Shown piece by piece: positions 1 to 7,090 of a stretch of 64,000 nucleotides of DNA (its first letter is position 1; each line of letters begins with the position of its first letter). The stretch is from JAYOEY01 sp038120295. Its GTDB lineage: Bacteria; Pseudomonadota; Alphaproteobacteria; MPNO01; UBA2964. Both the position numbers and the translations under genes were made by a program. The notes beneath the pieces were generated by a model. The model saw only the letters and a list, made by a program, of their open reading frames with translations. It was not told the DNA's origin and did no database searches. The stretch spans positions 1 through 64,000 of the forward strand of contig JAYOLL010000002.1 in the NCBI GenBank assembly GCA_038120295.1. The letters are read 5' to 3'.

Positions 1-46
1 CCCACCCGGCCACCCACGAGAGTATCCTGATGGGTGGCCGGGTGGG
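1..46. terminator. Perfect 16-bp inverted repeat (hairpin)
   Basis: Bases 1-16 are perfectly complementary to bases 31-46, with a 14-nt loop. The GC-rich stem resembles an intrinsic terminator for a gene left of the window. There is no T-tract after it on the plus strand, and the window begins at its first base, so the true stem may be longer and its direction is unknown. Confidence 0.5.
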
Positions 47-81
47 GGAGAGGGCAGGTGCCGAGACCTGAGGAGGCAACC

Positions 82-492
82 ATGGCAAATGGAAAACTTC
101 GTCACCTGGCTATTTCAGTTCAGGACCCCGACGCGACCGCCGAGTTCTACATGTCGGTGTTCGGGATGGAGAAGGTGACCTCGGTCAAGGCGCCGCTGGC
201 CGACGGCGTGTATCTGACCGACGGCACGATCAATCTCGCCATCCTGCGCTACAAGGAGGACGAACCTGTCGGGCCCGGCAAGGACAAGGATTTCGTCGGC
301 GCGCACCATCTCGGTTTCTGGGTCGACGACGTCGAGCAGACCCGGTCCGAGATTGAGAAGAACGGCGGTGAGTGGTTCATGGGCGAGATGGAAGGCGACA
401 ATGTCTTCTACGAGCTCAAATTCTGCGACCCGAACGGCCAGATTTTCGATATCACCCATAACGGCTGGGGCGGCGCGAAGAAGGATCCCTGA
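82..492 (+). CDS. VOC-family (glyoxalase/extradiol dioxygenase fold) protein
   Basis: This is a 136-residue single-domain vicinal-oxygen-chelate protein. An earlier in-frame ATG exists at 34, but the ATG at 82 is preceded by GAGGAGGCAACC, a strong ribosome binding site, so I start there. Two betaalphabetabetabeta halves are visible. Candidate metal ligands are His8 (RHLAISV), His75 (HHLGFWVDD) and Asp123 (GQIFDIT). The length fits stand-alone glyoxalase-like proteins. The family covers glyoxalase I, bleomycin-resistance proteins, epimerases and ring-cleavage dioxygenases, and nothing here selects among them. The next gene starts 141 bp downstream. Confidence 0.85.
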   Translation: MANGKLRHLAISVQDPDATAEFYMSVFGMEKVTSVKAPLADGVYLTDGTINLAILRYKEDEPVGPGKDKDFVGAHHLGFWVDDVEQTRSEIEKNGGEWFMGEMEGDNVFYELKFCDPNGQIFDITHNGWGGAKKDP

Positions 493-633
493 GAAGAACG
501 GGCCGACAAGAAAACGGGCCGACCCGTATACGCCTAGCGCTACGGATCGGCCCCAGTCTACAGGGAGGCTGAGCGCTCAGAGGAGACGCTCGTATATGGT
601 TACGGACCGAAAGACGTTTCGGATTACCGGAAA

Positions 634-1383
634 ATGAATGTTTTCGTTCAGACGGCCCTTCCGATACTAGCGGTGCTGATGACCGTTTCTTCTGCTTTCG
701 CCGGGCCCATCGGCGAGATGCAGCGCATCGGCGCGTTCGCCATCGACCGGACAGAGGTAACGGTCGGGCAGTTCCGCAAATTCGTCCAGGCGACCGGGAC
801 GGTGACGCAGGCAGCGAAAGCGGGCGGCGGGCTGGTCTATGGGGCCGGCTGGGAGCGCAAGCCCGGCTGGACATGGAAATCGCCGTTCGGAACACCTGCC
901 TCGGATGACGAGCCCGCCGTCCATGTCACGTTCGACGAAGCCGCCGCCTATTGCCGCTGGGCCGGCAAGCGCCTGCCGACCGATGCGGAATGGCAAGAGG
1001 CGGCCCATACGGAGCGGCGCGCATCTCCGCCGGCGCCTTTCGTAAAGGACAGAACCTACGATTACCCGACCGGCGACACGCCGCGCGGCGCGAACTGTCT
1101 GGAAGAATGCGGCCCGACGCCCGCCATCGATTATTCCGCAGTGCTGGATCGCGGCAAGGGCCACGCGCCCGCCGGGACGACGGTGCAGGGCGTCAACGGG
1201 CTCTACGACATGGGCGCCAATGTGTGGGAATGGACCGAATCGGGCGGGGCGGGGGAGAAGCGCACGCGCGGTGGCTCCTGGTGGTATGGCGCAGCGCAGA
1301 TGCGCCGCTCCTACCGCGCCTTCAAGCCGCGCGACATGGCTGTCGTTTATATCGGGTTCCGCTGCGTCAAAGACCTGAGATAG
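634..1383 (+). CDS. Secreted SUMF1/formylglycine-generating-enzyme-fold protein
   Basis: The 249-residue product has an N-terminal signal peptide that probably ends after Ala-Phe-Ala near residue 23, so it should be exported. The rest is an FGE-sulfatase (SUMF1/PvdO) domain: IDRTEVTVGQF, then AAAYCRWAGKRLPTDAEW near residues 107-124, NVWEWTE near 197, RGGSWW near 210 and a terminal GFRC. In true formylglycine-generating enzymes two cysteines lie just after the RGGS motif. Here that stretch reads Trp-Trp-Tyr-Gly-Ala-Ala-Gln-Met with no cysteine, so copper-dependent formylglycine synthesis is unlikely. The 3' end overlaps the convergent cysteine-hydrolase gene by 17 bp. Its role is unknown. Confidence 0.8.
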   Translation: MNVFVQTALPILAVLMTVSSAFAGPIGEMQRIGAFAIDRTEVTVGQFRKFVQATGTVTQAAKAGGGLVYGAGWERKPGWTWKSPFGTPASDDEPAVHVTFDEAAAYCRWAGKRLPTDAEWQEAAHTERRASPPAPFVKDRTYDYPTGDTPRGANCLEECGPTPAIDYSAVLDRGKGHAPAGTTVQGVNGLYDMGANVWEWTESGGAGEKRTRGGSWWYGAAQMRRSYRAFKPRDMAVVYIGFRCVKDLR

Positions 1384-2059
1384 CCGGCGCGGATCCTTCC
1401 GCGATCAGGGTAAGGATTTCCGATGTCGGGCGGACGTCGCCGAAAATCCGGTAGAAGGCGGTCAGGCTCGCTTCGTGCAGGCCGAACGCGTAGCCTCGCA
1501 TTGCGTTCGATACCATGGTGACGCGGTAGCCAAGCTCCACGGCGTCCCGGGCCGACGATTCGCAGCAGACATTCGTCACGGTGCCGGCGATCAGCAACGT
1601 ATCGATATCATGCTCCCTGAGGCGTTCGTGGAGATCGCATTTGCCGGGGAAGAAGGCGCTCGCACCCCGCTTCAGGACGTGGATGTCGGTGTCCCTGGCA
1701 TCGAGACCCGGCCAGAGGTCGGCGCGCGGGTCGTCCGCCTGGGCCATGTCGTGAAACAGCTTTGCACGATCCGCGCCGGCAAGCTCGGTCATGTTGCGGC
1801 TGACGGAACCCGACGGCGCGGCGGTAACCCACGCCACGCGTCCGCCGGCCTGCCTCAGAGCTTCGGCCATGCGGTTGATGCCGGGTACGAGGCCTTCACA
1901 GCCCGGATCGAGCTCGACCGTGGCCCGCATCAGGTCGACGACGACCAGCGCCGTGCCGGCAGGGTTCAGCGACTCGTACGCATGCAGCCGGCCTCGCCGG
2001 GCGAAAACCTTGGCGACGACCCTTTCGTCGAGACCGCTGGGATGTGGCGGAACGTCCAT
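1367..2059 (-). CDS. Isochorismatase-family cysteine hydrolase
   Basis: The product is 230 residues from the ATG at 2059, which has GAGAG about nine bases upstream. An in-frame ATG at 2095 would add 12 residues of poor quality. The catalytic triad of the family is visible: Asp42 (VVVDLMRA), Lys130 (HVLKRGASAF) and Cys165 (GTVTNVCCESSARDA). Members hydrolyse isochorismate, nicotinamide, N-carbamoyl compounds and similar amides or vinyl ethers. The sequence does not identify the substrate. The gene is convergent with the SUMF1-fold gene and stands 89 bp beyond the folD stop, so it is probably transcribed separately from folD. Confidence 0.88.
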   Translation of the reverse strand: MDVPPHPSGLDERVVAKVFARRGRLHAYESLNPAGTALVVVDLMRATVELDPGCEGLVPGINRMAEALRQAGGRVAWVTAAPSGSVSRNMTELAGADRAKLFHDMAQADDPRADLWPGLDARDTDIHVLKRGASAFFPGKCDLHERLREHDIDTLLIAGTVTNVCCESSARDAVELGYRVTMVSNAMRGYAFGLHEASLTAFYRIFGDVRPTSEILTLIAEGSAPAISGL

Positions 2060-2121
2060 AAAAATGCTCTCAATATGAGAACAATTAATGAACATACGAT
2101 GCGACTCAAATCAACAGAAAT

Positions 2122-2141
2122 GCCGCCCTGTATCCCGGCGG
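2122..2141 (-). terminator. Possible weak terminator after folD
   Basis: On the minus strand, downstream of the folD stop, a short CCGCC/GGCGG stem is followed by CATTTCTGTT. The stem is only five perfect base pairs and the T-tract is interrupted, so this is a weak call. Confidence 0.3.
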
Positions 2142-2148
2142 ACGCCGT

Positions 2149-3042
2149 TTATTCCGGCACATCCACCCCGTTCTGGCGGCAGCAGGCGATCAGCGTGTTG
2201 TTGAGAAGGCAGGCGATGGTCATCGGACCGACGCCGCCCGGCACCGGGGTGATCGCGCCGGCGATTTCGACCGCGGCCTCGTAATCCACATCGCCGACCA
2301 GCCGTGTCTTGCCTTCGCCGCGTTCCGGCGCGTCGATCCGGTTGATGCCGACATCGATCACGGTCGCGCCGGGTTTTATCCAGCCGCCTTCGATCATGCG
2401 GGCGCGTCCCACGGCGGCGATCAGGATATCGGCCTCGCGGCAGACGCCGGGCAGGTCCCTTGTGCGCGAATGCGCCACCGTCACCGTGCAGTTGGCGGCC
2501 AGCAGGAGCTGCGCCATCGGCTTGCCGACGATGTTGGAGCGCCCGACCACCACAGCGTTGGCGCCCGACAGATCTCCGACCGTGTCTTCCAGCAGCATCA
2601 TGCAGCCCTGCGGCGTGCAGGGCACCAGGCTGTCCTCGCCCGAGGAAAGCCTTCCGACATTGACCGGGTGGAACCCGTCGACATCCTTGCCCGGGTCGAT
2701 GGCCTCGATCACCGTGCGGGAATCGATCTGGGCGGGGAGCGGCAGCTGAACCAGGATGCCATGCACCGCCGGGTCTCTGTTGAGCGCGTCGACGACCGCC
2801 AGCAGCTCTTCCTGCGTGGTGGAGACCTCCATGCGGCGGCCGACCGAGTTCATGCCGGCCTCAACGCACTGTTTCTCCTTGTTGCGGACATAGACCTGGC
2901 TCGCCGGGTCCTCGCCCACCAGCACCGCAGCGAGACCGGGAACCAGCCCGTGCGCGTCTTTCAGCGCCGCCGCCTTGCGTCCGATTTCCGCGCGGAGGGT
3001 TTCGGCAAATGCCTTGCCGTCGATTCTTTTTGCTTCAGACAT
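2149..3042 (-). CDS. folD: Bifunctional methylenetetrahydrofolate dehydrogenase / cyclohydrolase FolD
   Basis: FolD interconverts 5,10-methylene-, methenyl- and 10-formyl-tetrahydrofolate in the cytoplasm with NADP. The 297-residue length is normal. Signature stretches are present in order: YVRNKEKQC with the catalytic lysine near residue 56, VHGILVQLPLP near 95, DVDGFHPVNVG near 120, the cofactor-binding GRSNIVGKPMAQLLL near 165, and PVPGGVGPMTIACLLNNT near 265-285. The gene follows yggT on the same strand with a 10-bp gap, so the two are probably cotranscribed. Assignment is secure. Confidence 0.97.
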   Translation of the reverse strand: MSEAKRIDGKAFAETLRAEIGRKAAALKDAHGLVPGLAAVLVGEDPASQVYVRNKEKQCVEAGMNSVGRRMEVSTTQEELLAVVDALNRDPAVHGILVQLPLPAQIDSRTVIEAIDPGKDVDGFHPVNVGRLSSGEDSLVPCTPQGCMMLLEDTVGDLSGANAVVVGRSNIVGKPMAQLLLAANCTVTVAHSRTRDLPGVCREADILIAAVGRARMIEGGWIKPGATVIDVGINRIDAPERGEGKTRLVGDVDYEAAVEIAGAITPVPGGVGPMTIACLLNNTLIACCRQNGVDVPE

Positions 3043-3052
3043 TGGTTCTCAG

Positions 3053-3355
3053 TCAGGAGGTCAGGATTGCGCGGTGCAGGTTGCCCAGCACCATCTGGGC
3101 GAAGATGAGGATAAGGATCAGCGCGATGGGGCTTACATCGATCCCGCCGAAATTGGGGATGAACCGGCGGAGCGGGCGGAGCGCAGGTTCGGTGATGCGG
3201 TAAAGGAAATCGGCGATGGTATAGACCAGCTGGTTCGACGTGTTGAGCACGTTGAAGGCGATCAGCCAGCTCAGCACCGCGCCGATGATGACCATCCAGA
3301 TATAGAGATCGATCGCAATCATGGCGATGCGAAACAGCGGGTCGATGATGATCAT
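3053..3355 (-). CDS. YggT-family inner-membrane protein
   Basis: This 100-residue integral membrane protein has a hydrophobic helix at about residues 5-30, a central amphipathic stretch carrying EPALRPLRRFIPNFGGIDVSP, and a second hydrophobic helix near 75-92. The EPxLxPxRRxxPxxGxxDxSP motif is the YggT signature. The family is linked to osmotic tolerance, cell-division placement and maturation of cofactor-containing complexes, but its molecular role is not settled. It lies directly upstream of folD on the minus strand and is probably the first gene of that operon. Confidence 0.9.
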   Translation of the reverse strand: MIIIDPLFRIAMIAIDLYIWMVIIGAVLSWLIAFNVLNTSNQLVYTIADFLYRITEPALRPLRRFIPNFGGIDVSPIALILILIFAQMVLGNLHRAILTS

Positions 3356-3496
3356 GGCGTCCGTCCTCGTTCTCGCAACCGCCGGCGGGCAGGCGGCCTG
3401 CGTCCCCTAGTTTCTAAAGACCGCGCCGCGCCGGTTCAAGCTTTCGGACGATTTCAGAGCGCGAGCCACGGTGCAGGTCGGGGGCGCAAACGGCGC

Positions 3497-3526
3497 TTGA
3501 CAAGACCGCGCCGCGGCAACACATTG
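3497..3526 (+). promoter_or_regulatory. Candidate promoter for tRNA-Ala
   Basis: A perfect TTGACA -35 box at 3497-3502 is followed 17-18 bp later by a poor -10 box (CACATT), about 57 bp before the tRNA. The spacing fits a sigma-70 promoter, but the -10 match is only three of six. Confidence 0.3.
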
Positions 3527-3582
3527 TCCGCCGTTTTTCGCCCCGGAAATTTCACCCGAAATTCCCATCCCGGGGCCCGGTC

Positions 3583-3658
3583 GGGGCCGTAGCTCAGTTG
3601 GGAGAGCGCAGCGTTCGCAATGCTGAGGTCAGGGGTTCGATTCCCCTCGGCTCCACCA
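3583..3658 (+). tRNA. tRNA-Ala (anticodon CGC)
   Basis: A 76-nt cloverleaf can be folded by hand. The acceptor stem is GGGGCCG/CGGCTCC, the D stem GCTC/GAGC, and the anticodon stem CAGCG/TGCTG closes the loop TTCGCAA, which gives anticodon CGC (codon GCG). The T arm is AGGGG-TTCGATT-CCCCT, and CCA is encoded. The G3-U70 wobble pair, the main alanine identity element, is present. An AT-rich decayed insertion begins just downstream, as is common at tRNA genes. Confidence 0.96.
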
Positions 3659-3866
3659 ATTTTTCCAGCGCAAACGTCCGATATTACGCCAGCACCGGCT
3701 CCGACTCGCCGAACACCCGCGGGTTTCCCAGGTTTCTGGCGTTCTGGTTCGGGGCTGTGTCCTGTTGAGACCCAACTTATTCATGATTTAGTATCGATTG
3801 GTGCAATCTTTGTTATTGACGGGTGTTGTTGCCGGAGCCGACAATTTTTCCGGTAATCCTGCTTTG

Positions 3867-4235
3867 AAGCGCAAAGAGAAACCCGTTGGCGACCTCGACT
3901 GAATGTTGCTCACGCCTGTCACGATCCATAAACATCGCGTTTATCGACGCGAAGGGCGCGCAATTGGCTATGTAAGCTGGGCGTTCGTCGACGAGCAGCG
4001 CGAAGAACGACTAAAGGCTGGCCAGATACGTCTCGCACCCGCAGAGTGGCGCTGTGGCGACCGCGTATGGCTATACGATGTCGTGGCGCCTTTCGGCAGG
4101 ACCGACGAAATGATCGGCGACATTCGGCAAAACGTGTTTCCTGATCGGCCGATGCGTACCGTCCAGCTATCCGCCGACGGCAAGGAACGAGTGACGGTCG
4201 AGTGGTCAGCAGTAGGTCATCCACAACCTAAATAA
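3867..4235 (+). pseudogene. Remnant of RTX-toxin-activating lysine acyltransferase (HlyC-like)
   Basis: From the ATG at 3903 a 110-residue frame matches the body of HlyC-type acyltransferases, which activate RTX toxins by fatty-acylating internal lysines. AIGYVSWAF corresponds to HlyC VAYCSWAN, and CGDRVWLYDVVAPFG to HlyC SGDRKWFIDWIAPFG. The residue matching the HlyC functional Asp92 is kept (Asp59). The frame also continues upstream of that ATG: 3867-3899 encodes KRKEKPVGDLD, which aligns with the HlyC segment around RNWPV, and is cut off by an in-frame TGA at 3900. A CGA-to-TGA change would explain it. The catalytic His23 position is occupied by Arg in this alignment, and the preceding N-terminal part is not recognisable. 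No RTX toxin gene is in the window. I infer a dead gene, although translation from 3903 cannot be excluded. Confidence 0.7.
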
Positions 4236-4268
4236 AGAAAGATGAAGATTTATTGATATAGATGTAAG

Positions 4269-4838
4269 GTGGTTAAAATAAATCCCCTAAAATCATTCCT
4301 CAACCCTATATTTGACAATATAAAATTCAAAAAAATCTCTATGTATATATCGAAAAACATCACGGTCGAAGAAATCATGTTAAAAATTCTGTATTTGCTA
4401 ATATTTTCCTCAGTTTTTTTCTTTATTAACTTATTTATCAACAAATTATTTTTTCGAAAATTAGGGGGCGAAAGAAATGCCCCACTTCTATCTTCTATTA
4501 TACCCACGATAATCATGTTTTCGATGTTTCTTTCTGATTCAGAAATATTTTATTCTGATAATACTGGTGTAGCCGAAATAATTTTATCCATTTTGATAAT
4601 TCTTTATATCATACAAGTATTTTATTTAACAGTTTTGCTAGAGAGGTGTGGAATTCCCCCTAGACTTATAAACGGTGGCCTTAGCATATCCTTCGCTTTA
4701 TCATGCCCGATACTAAACAATCTAATTATGGCATTATGGATATTGGAAAGTTTTAGAAGAAATAAATTGCTTTTTTTAAATAGATCGACAAAAAACCCTT
4801 TAGATCACCCTGCCTGTTTTTTCTGCATAAAAGAATAA
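4269..4838 (+). CDS. Small AT-rich polytopic membrane protein, unknown function
   Basis: This 189-residue frame is far more AT-rich than the surrounding chromosome. About four hydrophobic segments are visible, near residues 38-62, 73-89, 100-124 and 136-158, so the product would be an inner-membrane protein. The frame opens with a GTG at 4269 lacking a clear ribosome binding site; the ATG at 4341 is an alternative start. I recognise no family. It lies between the acyltransferase remnant and a stop-riddled gene in the same foreign segment, so it may be the one intact cargo gene or simply less decayed. Confidence 0.5.
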   Translation: MVKINPLKSFLNPIFDNIKFKKISMYISKNITVEEIMLKILYLLIFSSVFFFINLFINKLFFRKLGGERNAPLLSSIIPTIIMFSMFLSDSEIFYSDNTGVAEIILSILIILYIIQVFYLTVLLERCGIPPRLINGGLSISFALSCPILNNLIMALWILESFRRNKLLFLNRSTKNPLDHPACFFCIKE

Positions 4839-4852
4839 CCATTAGGAGAAAA

Positions 4853-5590
4853 ATGAAAAAAATTTAGTATAACATTTCTCAAAAAAATGTCCCCTTTTTA
4901 AATCAAGAAAATCTAGTTCTTAGACCAAAGAATCTAATTGATGTGAAGAAAAAAGGATTTATTAATAAGAATCCTTCTGGATATGATCTTGTGTCATTAC
5001 TTAATTCTGTCGATACCAAATCACAAAACAGTGCGACTGTATTCGGCAAAAATCAAACACATTCATTCGATATTATCGGTATCGGTAGTGTAATATCAAA
5101 TGAATAGGATGGATATTTTTCGTCACTATATAATGATAAAGAAGACTTCGGAATTTCTTCAATATTATCAGATCAGTTTCGGGATCTATATTATCTATAA
5201 TAAGTCGAATAAAAAGGAAAATATTTCAATTATAGACCGGTAATGTTTAAAGATTTATTTCTAAGGAATGGTTCCATAAAATCTTCTTCACATGAAGAAG
5301 AAATGGGAATCGTGTCCATCACATGGGCTGCTAAAATTGACAAGGGAAATGATAAAGATACAAAGTTATTAGAAGGGAAATATTACAAATTAGAGGAGAT
5401 CACATAAAAATACGGGTTATATGGTATAGATGTGAATGGCTACATAGGTGCAGGAGTATACCAGCCACCCGTTTATCCCAAACCCACTCCACTACCCGAA
5501 TTTATACCTGCTCCATCCCCCCTTGATCCAAGAAAATTTTATCGATCTTCGGAGTTTGATGACGATCTCATCAATGGCGGATGCAGGTGA
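4853..5590 (+). pseudogene. AT-rich gene broken by several stop codons
   Basis: An ideal ribosome binding site (TTAGGAGAAAA) precedes an ATG at 4853, but codon 5 is TAG (4865). The same frame then reads on as plausible protein to a second TAG at 5105 and a TAA at 5198. A frameshift seems to lie between about 5190 and 5242. The frame resumes in phase (PVMFKDLFLRNGS, then LLEGKYYKLEEIT), meets TAA at 5405, and continues as GVYQPPVYPKPTPLPEFIP up to TGA at 5588. The ancestral product would have been about 240 residues with a Pro-rich C-terminus. I recognise no family. The AT-rich composition ends abruptly near 5570, so the original 3' end may be lost. Confidence 0.6.
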
Positions 5591-5680
5591 GGATGTCTGC
5601 GACGCCATCGCGCACTATGCCGAACGCTTCGTCGGGCGGCAGGTGCCCGAACTTGATTGCGGAGCTCTTTTCGCTCGCTA
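5578..5680 (-). pseudogene. Fragment of a family-3 solute-binding-protein gene
   Basis: The minus strand encodes PPDEAFGIVRDGVADILTCIR, matching TPDEAFGMVRGGEADILAGIR of the intact binding protein at 6383-7081. At the DNA level 5578-5640 matches 6600-6662 at about 86 percent over 63 bases. No start, and no rest of the gene, is present. It sits exactly at the edge of the AT-rich segment, so an ancestral gene was probably truncated when that segment inserted or decayed. Confidence 0.6.
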
Positions 5681-6031
5681 GGCCGCCCTCGGCGTCACTT
5701 CCTTTTCGATCTTCTTGCGCAAATCCCTGTCGGCGACATCCAGATCGTATCGGGCCTGGAGATTGATCCAGAACTCCGGGCTCGTTCCGAAATAGCGGGC
5801 GAGCCGCAGGGCGGTGTCGGTCGTGACCGCCCGCCGTCCCCGGACAATGTCGTTGGCGCGCGACCGGGGAACCTTGATGGCGTTGGCCAGTTCGTAAACG
5901 CTCAGTGCCATCGGTCGCAGAAAATCGCTTCTGAGGATGGACCCGGGATGCACCGGCGGAAGCCTCCCGCCGGTTGCGACATCGGAAAAATCGATCCTGC
6001 CGCTGTCCAGATCTTCTCTTTTCACGGTCAT
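5678..6031 (-). CDS. higA: HigA-family antitoxin (XRE helix-turn-helix)
   Basis: The product is about 117 residues from the ATG at 6031, 10 bp after the toxin stop; a longer frame from 6076 would overlap the toxin. The N-terminal HPGSILRSDFL segment is typical of HigA antitoxins. The helix-turn-helix follows in LSVYELANAIKVPRSRANDIVRGRRAV, then the family's ARYFGTSPEFWINLQARYDL. It should neutralise the HigB ribosome-dependent mRNA endonuclease and, with it, repress the operon through the palindromes just upstream of higB. The toxin-first order is characteristic of higBA. Confidence 0.92.
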   Translation of the reverse strand: MTVKREDLDSGRIDFSDVATGGRLPPVHPGSILRSDFLRPMALSVYELANAIKVPRSRANDIVRGRRAVTTDTALRLARYFGTSPEFWINLQARYDLDVADRDLRKKIEKEVTPRAA

Positions 6032-6041
6032 GTTTCGTCCC

Positions 6042-6323
6042 TCAATGGTAATCGACGATTTCGACGTCCCAGGCATCGTCGTCGCGCCATGCGAAGCAAA
6101 TCCGCCATTGATCGTTGACGCGGATACTGTGCCGTCCCCGCCGGTCGCCCTTCAGCGCTTCGAGCCGGTTACCCGGTGGAACGCGAAGATCGTCGAGCTT
6201 CGCCGCCGCATCCATCGCCAGAAGTTTCGACCGGGCCCGCCTCTGGATCTGGGCCGGCAGATCTTTCACGGCATAGCCAGAGAAAATCGCCGCCGTCTTC
6301 TTGTCGGCGAAGCTTTTGATCAT
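6042..6323 (-). CDS. higB: HigB-family toxin (RelE/ParE superfamily)
   Basis: This 93-residue protein starts MIKSFADKKTAAIF and contains the HigB core: RRARSKLLAMDAAAKLDDLRVPPGNRLEALKGDRRGRHSIRVNDQWRICF near residues 29-77. The ending (DDAWDVEIVDYH) is usual for the family. HigB toxins cleave translated mRNA at the ribosome when the antitoxin is lost. The ATG at 6323 is the first in a frame that fits the family length. A longer frame running to 7430 in this phase is an overprint of other genes. higA follows 10 bp downstream. Confidence 0.92.
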   Translation of the reverse strand: MIKSFADKKTAAIFSGYAVKDLPAQIQRRARSKLLAMDAAAKLDDLRVPPGNRLEALKGDRRGRHSIRVNDQWRICFAWRDDDAWDVEIVDYH

Positions 6324-6341
6324 GGATGATCGTACTTCGAA

Positions 6342-6372
6342 ACAGTACGTACTGTCAATGTGTACGTACTGT
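6342..6372 (-). promoter_or_regulatory. Paired palindromic operator of higBA
   Basis: ACAGTACGTACTGT at 6342-6355 is a perfect 14-bp palindrome. A second copy, TGTACGTACTGT at 6361-6372, shares the GTACGTAC core 17 bp further on. Both lie 19-49 bp upstream of the higB start, where HigA antitoxins normally bind to autorepress. Confidence 0.7.
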
Positions 6373-6382
6373 CCTTCGATAC

Positions 6383-7081
6383 CTATGAAACCAGCACCGG
6401 CTCGGCGCCGCCGAGGCCGGTCTCCTCGATAATGCGCTGGAGCAGCCCGGTCTCTCTCGCGTTGGTTACGAACCGTGTCGCGGCGGACAGTAGCTCGTCC
6501 CGCCCCTTCGCCACGGCGAAGGCGAGGATGTTCTCGCCATAGCAGTCTTTCAGGACCGTTGAGCCCGGCATCATGCCGGCATGGCGCAGCAGGCCAGGCC
6601 GGATGCCGGCGAGGATGTCCGCTTCGCCGCCGCGCACCATGCCGAACGCTTCGTCGGGCGTCGTCGCATAGACCCGTTCGGCCCGGAACAGCTTGCCTTC
6701 CAGCGCGAAATCCATCGCGTGATTGCGCACCACGGCGACGCGGAGGTCGGGCCGGTCGATATCGGCGATGGTTTCGATTCCCGATCCCGGCGGCGCCAGG
6801 ATCGTGAAATCGGCCCGCAGCCAGGGCGGCGAAAACTCGACATCCCGGCCTCGTCCCGGGTCGAGCCCCATCGCGGCGATATCGCAATCGCCGCTTTTCA
6901 ATGCCTGAACCACCTGGGGCGGCGCGGCGTACTCGGTCAGGCGAAGCTCCCGCCCCAGCGCCCGGGCAAAGCTGTGCGCCAGCTCGATGCCGAAACCTTC
7001 GAGCGCGCCTGTCTGCCTGTCCTGCGTGTAAAAGAACGACGGAAACAGGCCGAAGCGGATCGAATTTTCCCCCCGCTGCAT
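6383..7081 (-). CDS. Family-3 solute-binding-like protein without a signal peptide
   Basis: The 232-residue product has the two-lobed amino-acid-binding fold of ABC-transporter periplasmic proteins: FGLFPSFFYTQD at the N-terminus, GFGIELAHSFARALG near residue 30, DCDIAAMGLDPGRGRDVEFSPPW near 64-86 and GEADILAGIRPGLL near 152. Family members usually begin with a cleavable signal peptide. This one starts MQRGENSIRFG with none, and the frame is closed four codons upstream by the stop of the preceding gene. It may be cytoplasmic, or its N-terminus may be lost. No permease or ATPase gene is nearby. A truncated relative lies at 5578-5680. Confidence 0.72.
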   Translation of the reverse strand: MQRGENSIRFGLFPSFFYTQDRQTGALEGFGIELAHSFARALGRELRLTEYAAPPQVVQALKSGDCDIAAMGLDPGRGRDVEFSPPWLRADFTILAPPGSGIETIADIDRPDLRVAVVRNHAMDFALEGKLFRAERVYATTPDEAFGMVRGGEADILAGIRPGLLRHAGMMPGSTVLKDCYGENILAFAVAKGRDELLSAATRFVTNARETGLLQRIIEETGLGGAEPVLVS

Positions 7082-7090
7082 GTCGGCGTG

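Noticed and set aside
2060..2095. Upstream start for the cysteine hydrolase
   Set aside because: The ATG at 2095 lacks a ribosome binding site, and the extra residues (FINCSHIESIF) are unlike the family N-terminus.
3620..3856. 78-residue frame beginning in the tRNA
   Set aside because: It starts inside the tRNA gene, and the translated sequence has no coding features.
3900..3902. TGA read as selenocysteine in the RTX-acyltransferase frame
   Set aside because: No selenocysteine-insertion hairpin is evident, the family has no selenoproteins, and the aligned position is an ordinary residue.
3659..5680. Insertion sequence or prophage in the AT-rich segment
   Set aside because: No transposase, integrase or terminal inverted repeats were found, so only a decayed insertion can be claimed.
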